The notes below the pieces were generated by a model. It saw nothing but the letters and a program-made list of their open reading frames with translations. It had not been told where the DNA came from and searched no databases. Positions 1 to 5,377 of a stretch of DNA of 7,226 nucleotides are shown piece after piece. Both the position numbers and the translations under genes were made by a program. The stretch's first letter is position 1. The number at the start of each line of letters is the position of its first letter. This DNA is from Spirochaetaceae bacterium (GTDB taxonomy: Bacteria > Spirochaetota > Spirochaetia > DSM-27196 > SLST01), in NCBI GenBank assembly GCA_007129695.1, contig SKVA01000308.1:1-7226 (forward strand), written 5' to 3'.

Positions 1-122
1 CAAGCCTCACCGTCCCGATCAGTCGCGGCCGCCTCGCGCTCGGCACGTGGCAGGGCATCTATCTTTGCGAGCACCGAGACCGCGGTGGCTCACGGTCGAT
101 CGTGATCACTGTTCTGGGGTAG
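1..122 (+). CDS. yjbQ: YjbQ/UPF0047 family protein, C-terminal fragment
   Basis: Reading from base 3 gives 39 residues ending at TAG (120-122); the 5' end lies outside the window. The fragment contains GRLALGTWQGIYLCEHRD followed by GGSR and a hydrophobic beta-strand ending VITVLG. This is the conserved C-terminus of the YjbQ/UPF0047 family: small proteins of about 130-140 residues that form a compact beta-rich fold, usually as trimers. Family knowledge: E. coli YjbQ can supply weak thiamine-phosphate synthase activity, which gives the name 'secondary thiamine-phosphate synthase', but the physiological role is not settled. The reading frame ends at the position expected for a full-length family member, so the gene looks intact at this end. 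The next gene on the same strand starts 114 bp later. A link to the transporter is not indicated. Confidence 0.9.
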   Translation, partial: SLTVPISRGRLALGTWQGIYLCEHRDRGGSRSIVITVLG

Positions 123-189
123 GGTCGCGCTGCTCCGCCCGTCCGATCGCACCCAATCGAGCTCGCCCGCGCCATGCGGCACGTACAGA

Positions 190-218
190 TTGTCTGTTTA
201 GCTCGCGATGGCTACCTT
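190..218 (+). promoter_or_regulatory. weak sigma70-like promoter candidate
   Basis: TTGTCT (190-195) matches 4 of 6 bases of the -35 consensus. After a 17-bp spacer, TACCTT (213-218) matches 3 of 6 of the -10 consensus. Initiation would fall near 225, just before the Shine-Dalgarno of the gene at 237 and after the alternative ATG at 174. The match is poor and could be chance in this composition. Confidence 0.25.
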
Positions 219-228
219 CTCGTCAGAC

Positions 229-235
229 AGGAAAG
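229..235 (+). promoter_or_regulatory. ribosome binding site deciding the start at 237
   Basis: AGGAAAG lies just upstream of ATG 237, with 4 nt between its AGGA core and the start codon. The upstream in-frame ATG at 174 is preceded by a pyrimidine- and GC-rich stretch with no comparable site. This favours 237 as the true start. Confidence 0.55.
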
Positions 236-236
236 A

Positions 237-1421
237 ATGTTCAAAGCAGCCGTACAGTTGGCGGAACAAGGGTGGCATTTCCTCAGGCGACGACACTCGT
301 CTAGCGGGTACCACCGCTTCGACGGCACCGTTGAGGAGGTCCTTCGCCAGATTGTCATGGCCAACTGGAACGGCACGTATCTGAGCTGCGGGACCGGGAA
401 TCACACCATCGTCTACGTTCGCGACGTGGCGATTTCCGCGGAAGCGCTGATTCAGACCGGGTTCTGCGACCAGGTTCGCCAGACCCTGCTCTACATGATC
501 GACGCTTTTCGGAGGGCCGGGAAAATCACGACCACGGTCAATCAACACGGCCAGGCGTACGATGCGTTCGAGTACGGCTCGGATAGCCTGGCGTACGTGA
601 TGCGGATGATTCGCCTCACCGACTCGTACGACCTGGTTCACAAGGACGCCGACCTGTTCCGACGCGCGGTCGAGCGCTATCGCAGGCTCGTGATCGACCC
701 CGGAACGGGGCTGGTGCGACACGACCGGAGCTTCTCAACGCAGAAGGACTTTCACACGCGACGTGGCTGCGCCTACGACAACGTCTGCCTGCTCCTGCTC
801 AGAGACGAACTGCGCAGCGCGCGCGAAGCCGGTGTAGACCTGCCCGATCCGTTCACGACGTTCGGAGACCTGACGGCTCGTTTTGCCGATCAGTTCTGGA
901 CCGGAAGCTACTTCCGTGACACGCTCCGGGGCGCGCCGTACGTCGCCTCCGACGCAAACCTCTGCCCGTACTTCTTTGGCGTCATCGATGACAAAGAGAT
1001 GGCGTACTCATCGATCCGGGCGGTCCAGCACGCGAAGCTCGATACCCCGATACCCGTATCGTACACCAGGGTGCGGATTCGTCGAACGGAGAACCCGGTC
1101 TTGAGATTCCTGTCACCGAACTATCAAGGCAACTCGGGCTGGACACTGCTCAGCGGCATCTACCTCACCGTGCTCGCACGGTTCGACCACCCGGACACCG
1201 ACCGCGTCGCACGCTTCTTCTACGATCTCATCGATCGGGAACGGACATGCCTCGAGCTCTACGATCCCAAAGGAAAGCCGTACAAGACCTGGGGGTACCG
1301 CACCGACGAGGCGATGCTGTGGTCCGCGATGCTGTACGCGCAATTGCAGAACCAGGGGCTGCTCAAACAGCCCACGGCAGCGCCCGCCTACACCGTCACG
1401 GTCACCGGCAACGCATCGTAG
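237..1421 (+). CDS. six-hairpin glycosidase-like protein, family unresolved
   Basis: The protein has 394 residues from ATG 237 and no signal peptide or membrane segment, so it is probably cytoplasmic. The pattern suggests an (alpha/alpha)6-barrel glycoside hydrolase of the general type seen in GH15, GH125 and amylo-1,6-glucosidase proteins. Supporting features are YVRDVAISAEALIQTG (60-75, like the 'RD' substrate-site helix), GSDSLAY (114-120), an aromatic stretch ending FRD (219-228), SDANLCPYFFGVIDD (238-252), NSGWTLLSGIYL (299-310), LELYDPKGKPY (339-349) and DEAMLWSA (357-364). Acidic residues D63, E112, E340 and D357 are candidates for the active site, but I cannot assign acid and base. 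The length is close to a stand-alone catalytic domain. It would act on an oligosaccharide or glycoconjugate inside the cell. Its last 34 bp overlap the end of dppF on the opposite strand. A start at 174 (415 residues) is possible but less likely. The coding call is firm; the enzymatic call is tentative. Confidence 0.8.
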   Translation: MFKAAVQLAEQGWHFLRRRHSSSGYHRFDGTVEEVLRQIVMANWNGTYLSCGTGNHTIVYVRDVAISAEALIQTGFCDQVRQTLLYMIDAFRRAGKITTTVNQHGQAYDAFEYGSDSLAYVMRMIRLTDSYDLVHKDADLFRRAVERYRRLVIDPGTGLVRHDRSFSTQKDFHTRRGCAYDNVCLLLLRDELRSAREAGVDLPDPFTTFGDLTARFADQFWTGSYFRDTLRGAPYVASDANLCPYFFGVIDDKEMAYSSIRAVQHAKLDTPIPVSYTRVRIRRTENPVLRFLSPNYQGNSGWTLLSGIYLTVLARFDHPDTDRVARFFYDLIDRERTCLELYDPKGKPYKTWGYRTDEAMLWSAMLYAQLQNQGLLKQPTAAPAYTVTVTGNAS

Positions 1422-2407
1422 TCGATCGGACCGTCTTCCACCAGGTGGCACGCGACCGATTGGTGATCGCTCAACACGTGCTGCGCGGGCTTGTCGGCCG
1501 CGCACCGCTCCATCACGAACGGACAGCGCGTGTGGAACGGACAGCCGGCAGGCGGGTTGATCGGCGACGGAACGTCACCGACGAGCGGCACCGGGCGGCT
1601 TCGCTGCTTCGGATCGGGGATCGGAATCGACGACAGGAGCGCGCGCGTGTACGGATGCTGCGGGTTGCGGAAGATCGTACGCGTGTCACCGATCTCCGCG
1701 ATCTGCCCCAGGTACATCACGATGATCCGGTCTGAGATGTGGCGGACGACGCCAAGATCGTGCGCGACGAAGATGTACGTGAGCCCGAGCTCGCGCTGCA
1801 GCTTCTTCAGCAGGTTTATGACCTGCGCCTGCACCGACACATCGAGCGATGAGACCGCCTCATCGCAGACGATCAGCTTCGGTTCGACCGACAGCGCGCG
1901 CGCGATCGCGATCCGCTGACGCTGTCCGCCGCTGAACTCGTGCGGGTAGCGGTCGATGTGCTCGGCCTTCAGCCCTACCATCTCCAGAAGCTCGATCACG
2001 CGCTCGCGCCGGCGCGGTTTGTCGACGACGTTCTGGATCGACATCGCTTCGTTGAGAAGCTGCGAGATCGTCTGTCGCGGATTGAACGACGAATACGGGT
2101 CCTGGAAGATGATCTGCATGTCGCGGCGGCGATGGCGCAGCGCACTGCGCGGCAGCTCCAGCAGGTTGTCTCCATCGAAGTACACCTCGCCCGACGTCGG
2201 TTCCTGAAGCCGCAGGATCGACCTTCCGGTCGTCGACTTGCCACACCCCGACTCTCCGACGATGCTGAGTGTCTCTCCCGGGTAGACGTCGAACGTGATA
2301 CCGTCGACCGCCTTCACGACGTTCTGTACGCGGCCCAGAACGCCACCGCGAATCGGAAAGTACTGCCGGAGTTCTTTCACCCGCAGGAGCGGTTGCCGAT
2401 CACTCAT
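1388..2407 (-). CDS. dppF: Opp/Dpp ABC transporter ATP-binding protein, DppF type
   Basis: This 339-residue cytoplasmic ATPase is the second nucleotide-binding subunit of the importer and pairs with the DppD-type protein. Motifs in order are Walker A GESGCGKS (51-58), Q-loop Q102, signature FSGGQRQR (158-165), Walker B IVCDEAVSSLD (179-189) and H-loop H216. The AHDLGVVRHISDR stretch and C-terminal HPYTRALLSSIP are typical of the oligopeptide group. Near the end it has four cysteines (C289, C295, C302, C320) in the CPF..RC pattern of the oligopeptide/dipeptide ATPase C-terminal domain. The start ATG overlaps the dppD stop by 8 bp and has a strong AGGAGG six bases upstream, inside dppD. The last 11 codons overlap the 3' end of the plus-strand glycosidase-like gene. 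The tail after the last cysteine ends DALPVTVTV and appears to be lineage-specific. Substrate is not determined by this subunit. Confidence 0.95.
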   Translation of the reverse strand: MSDRQPLLRVKELRQYFPIRGGVLGRVQNVVKAVDGITFDVYPGETLSIVGESGCGKSTTGRSILRLQEPTSGEVYFDGDNLLELPRSALRHRRRDMQIIFQDPYSSFNPRQTISQLLNEAMSIQNVVDKPRRRERVIELLEMVGLKAEHIDRYPHEFSGGQRQRIAIARALSVEPKLIVCDEAVSSLDVSVQAQVINLLKKLQRELGLTYIFVAHDLGVVRHISDRIIVMYLGQIAEIGDTRTIFRNPQHPYTRALLSSIPIPDPKQRSRPVPLVGDVPSPINPPAGCPFHTRCPFVMERCAADKPAQHVLSDHQSVACHLVEDGPIDYDALPVTVTV

Positions 2408-3440
2408 TGGCCGCCTCCTGTTCAGAGCGCGCGGCGGCCCACTGCGGCGTGTACATCCAGCAGCTCACGGTGCCGCTTCCTTCCGGTGTCAGCGTCGGTC
2501 GATTTGCGTGGCAGAACGGCGTCGCGTGCGTGCAGCGGGGTGCGAACGTGCACCCCGACGGCAGATTGAGCGGGGTCGGAACGCTGCCTGGAATCGCGTT
2601 CAGCTCGTCCTGCTCACCGACGTGCAACGGCAGGGAGTTCAGCAGGCCGATCGTGTACGGGTGAAGCGGTCGCTCAAAGAGCGCCTCGACGCTGTTATAC
2701 TCGACGATCTTGCCCGCGTACATGACCGCGACGTTATCGCAGGTCTGCGCGACGACACCAAGATCGTGCGTGATGAGCAGAATCGCGAGCCCGAACTCTT
2801 GCTGAAGCCGCTTCAGGAGGTCCAGGATCTGCGCCTGGATCGTCACGTCGAGCGCGGTCGTCGGTTCGTCTGCGATCAGGAGCGCCGGATTGCACGCTAT
2901 TGCAATTGCTATCATCACCCGCTGACGCATACCGCCGGACAGCTGAAACGGGTATTGCGCCGCACGGCTGCGCGGCGACGGTATTCCAACCAGGTCGAGC
3001 ATATCGATCGCCTTGGCCATCGCCGCGCGGCGGTCGAGGCCGTCGTGAATGCGGATCGCCTCGGCGATCTGCTCGCCGACCGTGAACACCGGGTTGAGCG
3101 ACGTCATCGGCTCCTGAAAGATCATCGAAATCTGCTGCCCGCGGAGCGCTCGCATCTCGTGTTCGCTCTTCGGCAACAGACTCTCGCCGCGAAGAAGGAT
3201 ATCGCCCCCGACGATCCGACCGGGAGCGCTCAACAGACGCATGATCGACAGCGACGTGATGCTCTTGCCGCACCCCGACTCGCCGACGATCCCGAGCGTC
3301 TCGCCTTGGTGCACGACGAAGTTCACGCCGTCGACCGCCTTCACCTCTCCCTGGTCGGTGAAAAACGACGTACGTAGATCGCGCACTTCCAGGAGCGGCG
3401 CGGCGCCGGGCGACGCGCCCTGCAACGAGTTCATCTCCAT
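2400..3440 (-). CDS. dppD: Opp/Dpp ABC transporter ATP-binding protein, DppD type
   Basis: This is the first nucleotide-binding subunit, cytoplasmic, 346 residues from ATG 3440. Motif positions here are counted from the GTG one codon earlier (3443). They are Walker A GESGCGKS (54-61), Q-loop Q110 in MIFQEPMTSLNP, signature LSGGMRQR (168-175), Walker B LLIADEPTTALD (188-199) and H-loop H226 in LLITHDLGVVAQ. The DEPTTALD form, the APGRIVGGDILLRG stretch and RPLHPYTIGLLNSLP separate the DppD/OppD subgroup from DppF. Four cysteines (C298, C304, C311, C328) match the C-terminal domain reported to bind a [4Fe-4S] cluster in one DppD structure; whether it does so here is inference. The dppB stop (TGA, 3442-3440) overlaps the start, so the two are probably translationally coupled. 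GTG 3443, ATG 3440 and ATG 3434 are all possible starts, and none has a strong Shine-Dalgarno. Confidence 0.95.
   Translation of the reverse strand: MEMNSLQGASPGAAPLLEVRDLRTSFFTDQGEVKAVDGVNFVVHQGETLGIVGESGCGKSITSLSIMRLLSAPGRIVGGDILLRGESLLPKSEHEMRALRGQQISMIFQEPMTSLNPVFTVGEQIAEAIRIHDGLDRRAAMAKAIDMLDLVGIPSPRSRAAQYPFQLSGGMRQRVMIAIAIACNPALLIADEPTTALDVTIQAQILDLLKRLQQEFGLAILLITHDLGVVAQTCDNVAVMYAGKIVEYNSVEALFERPLHPYTIGLLNSLPLHVGEQDELNAIPGSVPTPLNLPSGCTFAPRCTHATPFCHANRPTLTPEGSGTVSCWMYTPQWAAARSEQEAANE
2414..2419 (-). promoter_or_regulatory. strong ribosome binding site of dppF inside dppD
   Basis: A perfect AGGAGG on the minus strand lies 6 nt before the dppF ATG, within the last codons of dppD. It fits independent re-initiation at the overlapping dppD/dppF junction and confirms the start at 2407. 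Confidence 0.7.
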
Positions 3441-4369
3441 CACGACAGCTCTATCCGCTTGTTCAGGAACCGGTACGTCACGTCGACGACCAGATTCACC
3501 ATCATGAACGACACCGACGCGACGAGCACCGCACCCTGCACGACCGGGAAGTCGCGCGCGGCGATCGCACCGACCATGAGTCGACCCAGGCCGTTGATCG
3601 CGAAGACGGTCTCGGTGAGAACCGATCCGCCCAGAAAGAATCCGAACTGCAACCCGACGACGGTGACGACCGGAATCAGCGCGTTACGCAGCGCGTGCTT
3701 GTTGATCACGATCGCCTCGCGAACGCCCTTCGCGCGGGCGGTGCGGATGTAGTCCTGCCCGATGACCTCGAGCATGCTCGAACGCGTCATCCGCGCGATG
3801 ACCGCGGCACCGGCGGTGCCAAGCGTAATGACCGGGAGGACCGCCTGCTGCAGCGTCCCCCACCCTGCCGCGGGGAGCCAGAACAGTTGCACGCTGAACC
3901 AGAAGATCAGCATGATGCCCAGCCAGAAACTCGGCATCGACAGACCAAACAGCGCGACCAGCATGATCGCCGTGTCCAGCAGCGAATGCCGCCAGACCGC
4001 AGAGACCACCCCCGCGGTCACGCCGATGAAGACCGCCAGCATGATACTCATCGTCGCCAGCTGGAGCGTCGTCCAGTAGCGCGACGTGAATATCTCCTGC
4101 GTGACCGCTCGGTTGTTCCGGACCGAACTGCCCAGGTCGCCCTGCAGCGCGTTACCCAGGTAGCGCAGGTACTGGATATGGAGCGGATCGTTCAGCCCCA
4201 GCCGCTCGCGCATTCGCTCCAGCTGCACGGGAGACGCCTGCTCGCCCGCCATGATCATGGCGGGGTCACCGGGGACCAGATGGAGCAGTGAGAACACCAG
4301 AAACACGACGCCCAGCAGGACCGGGATCATCTGTAGCAGCCGTCGCGCGATGTAGACGCCTAAGGACAT
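3440..4369 (-). CDS. dppB: Opp/Dpp ABC transporter permease, DppB type
   Basis: This 309-residue inner-membrane protein forms half of the translocation channel. The N-terminus YIARRLLQMIPVLLGVVFLV begins the first membrane segment and leads into LVPGDPA (31-37), both hallmarks of DppB/OppB. A large external loop (about 38-100, with LGLNDPLHIQYLRYL) follows. Further hydrophobic segments lie near 103-125, 134-158, 176-194, 231-253 and 279-300. The cytoplasmic coupling loop carries the EAA-like motif YIRTARAKG (207-215) followed by HALRNALIPVV, which contacts the ATPases. The open frame extends to 4534, but those 55 residues are arginine-rich, lie over the end of dppC and lack membrane character. 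ATG 4369, preceded by a GGGGGAGAG purine stretch, is the correct start. The gap to the upstream dppC stop is 14 bp. In most Dpp operons dppB precedes dppC; here it follows. Confidence 0.94.
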   Translation of the reverse strand: MSLGVYIARRLLQMIPVLLGVVFLVFSLLHLVPGDPAMIMAGEQASPVQLERMRERLGLNDPLHIQYLRYLGNALQGDLGSSVRNNRAVTQEIFTSRYWTTLQLATMSIMLAVFIGVTAGVVSAVWRHSLLDTAIMLVALFGLSMPSFWLGIMLIFWFSVQLFWLPAAGWGTLQQAVLPVITLGTAGAAVIARMTRSSMLEVIGQDYIRTARAKGVREAIVINKHALRNALIPVVTVVGLQFGFFLGGSVLTETVFAINGLGRLMVGAIAARDFPVVQGAVLVASVSFMMVNLVVDVTYRFLNKRIELS

Positions 4370-4383
4370 TGCTCTCCCCCCGC

Positions 4384-5295
4384 CTACTTCAGCCTGGGGT
4401 CGAGCGCGTCGCGCAGCCCGTCCCCGAGCAGGTTGAACGATAGAACCGCGAGCATGATCGCGAGCCCCGGAAAGAGCGTCACGTGAATCGCGTTCCAGAT
4501 GAAGTCGCGCCCGGCGGCGAGCATCAGGCCCCATTCCGGGATCGGCGGTTGCGCGCCCAGGCCCAGGAAGGACAGACCGCTCGCGATCAGAATCGCGGTC
4601 GCGATGTAGAGCGTCGCCTGGACGATGATCGGCGACAGAACGTTCGGCAGAACGTGCTGCGCCAGGATCTTCACATCGCGCGCCCCAAGCGCACGGATCG
4701 CCTCGACGTACTCAAGGTTGCGTACCGCGAGCGTCGATCCGCGCACGATGCGCGCGAACGTCGGTACGGAGAAGATCGCGATCGCGATCACGACATTGTC
4801 GAGCGACGCGCCCAACGCGCTGACGATCGCGAGCGCGAGCAGGATCCCGGGAAAGGCGAGCAGAATGTCCATCATCCGCATGATCAGCGCGTCGACCCAC
4901 TTTCCGTAGTACCCGGCGACGATGCCGAGCGTGACTCCGATGATCATGCCGAAGAAGACCGACCGGAACGCGACCCAGAGCGTGACCTGCGTCCCGTAGA
5001 TGACGCGACTGTAGACGTCGCGGCCCAGGTTGTCCGTGCCAAACCAGTGCTCGCTCGACGGCGGCGCGAAGCGGTTCGTCGGGTTCTGATACCGTGTCGG
5101 GTGATGCGTGGCAAACAGCGACGGCGCGGCGGCAACGACGAGCAGCAGAATGATGTACGCGCCACCGACTACTGCGGCCCGGTTCGCAAGGAGCTTACGC
5201 AAGAGCGTCCGGCCCCTACCGATCGGCGCAATTCCGGGCTGAGCAACAATGCTGCCGGTATCGTCGGTAAACGACGACGAGAGTGACTGGCTCAC
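4384..5295 (-). CDS. dppC: Opp/Dpp ABC transporter permease, DppC type
   Basis: This 303-residue inner-membrane protein is the partner of the DppB-type permease. It has a cytoplasmic N-terminal tail, the OppC-type N-terminal segment LLRKLLANRAAVVGGAYIIL (31-50, first membrane helix), and the hallmark HWFGTDNLGRDVYSRVIYGT (83-102). Further hydrophobic segments lie near 106-130, 143-163, 217-247 and 271-292. The coupling-loop motif YVEAIRALGARDVKILAQHV runs from 196 to 215, followed by LPN. Near the C-terminus, GLSFLGLGAQPPIPEWGLML (240-259) and DGLRDALDPRLK are typical. I prefer GTG 5295: it has AGGAAGG five bases upstream. An in-frame ATG at 5325 would add 10 residues but lies in the loop of a strong hairpin and has no clear ribosome binding site. 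The gene precedes dppB, the reverse of the usual order. Confidence 0.94.
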   Translation of the reverse strand: MSQSLSSSFTDDTGSIVAQPGIAPIGRGRTLLRKLLANRAAVVGGAYIILLLVVAAAPSLFATHHPTRYQNPTNRFAPPSSEHWFGTDNLGRDVYSRVIYGTQVTLWVAFRSVFFGMIIGVTLGIVAGYYGKWVDALIMRMMDILLAFPGILLALAIVSALGASLDNVVIAIAIFSVPTFARIVRGSTLAVRNLEYVEAIRALGARDVKILAQHVLPNVLSPIIVQATLYIATAILIASGLSFLGLGAQPPIPEWGLMLAAGRDFIWNAIHVTLFPGLAIMLAVLSFNLLGDGLRDALDPRLK

Positions 5296-5300
5296 CTGTA

Positions 5301-5307
5301 CCTTCCT
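5301..5307 (-). promoter_or_regulatory. ribosome binding site deciding the dppC start at GTG 5295
   Basis: AGGAAGG on the minus strand ends 5 nt before GTG 5295. It lies just downstream of the second intercistronic hairpin and therefore stays single-stranded when that hairpin forms. The competing ATG at 5325 is inside the hairpin. Confidence 0.6.
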
Positions 5308-5311
5308 GACA

Positions 5312-5340
5312 CCGGAGAGCCCCATCCGGGGACTCTCCGG
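5312..5340 (-). promoter_or_regulatory. intercistronic hairpin 2, upstream of dppC ribosome binding site
   Basis: CCGGAGAG (5312-5319) pairs perfectly with CTCTCCGG (5333-5340). The helix continues, after one bulged A at 5332, as CCCC (5320-5323) with GGGG (5328-5331), closing a 4-nt loop at 5324-5327. In total 12 base pairs form, mostly GC. No T-run follows on the minus strand, so it is more likely an mRNA-stabilising or processing structure than a terminator. Confidence 0.65.
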
Positions 5341-5346
5341 AAGAGA

Positions 5347-5370
5347 TGCCCGATCCGAACGGATCGGGCA
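5347..5370 (-). terminator. intercistronic hairpin 1 after the binding-protein gene; possible leaky terminator
   Basis: A perfect 10-bp inverted repeat (TGCCCGATCC at 5347-5356 with its complement at 5361-5370) encloses a 4-nt loop. On the minus strand it lies 7 nt after the binding-protein stop and is followed by TCTCTT, a weak U-rich tract. This could give partial termination. It could equally block 3' exonucleases and make the binding-protein mRNA more abundant than that of the membrane genes, as is common for ABC importers. Confidence 0.6.
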
Positions 5371-5377
5371 GAGATTA

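Larger units (their letters stand above)
123..236 (+). other. intergenic gap between yjbQ and the glycosidase-like gene
   Basis: These 114 bp lie between the yjbQ stop and the preferred start of the next gene. I see no convincing intrinsic terminator. An in-frame ATG at 174 would extend the next gene by 21 residues, but it has no Shine-Dalgarno sequence upstream. The later ATG at 237 has one, so this stretch is treated as non-coding. A weak promoter-like pair lies at 190-218. Confidence 0.6.

Noticed and set aside
174..236. Extended start of the glycosidase-like gene at ATG 174
   Set aside because: No Shine-Dalgarno upstream and no signal peptide in the extra 21 residues; ATG 237 has AGGAAAG at a workable distance.
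47..304. 85-residue open frame on the plus strand at the left edge
   Set aside because: It overlaps the end of yjbQ and the start of the glycosidase-like gene in another frame and has no domain character.
2295..3377. 360-residue open frame on the plus strand opposite dppD
   Set aside because: Arginine-rich composition with no recognisable motif; a shadow of dppD and the start of dppF.
4370..4534. N-terminal extension of the DppB-type permease to 4534
   Set aside because: The 55 extra residues are arginine-rich, overlap the end of dppC, and precede a well-placed ATG with a purine-rich ribosome binding site and a standard DppB N-terminus.
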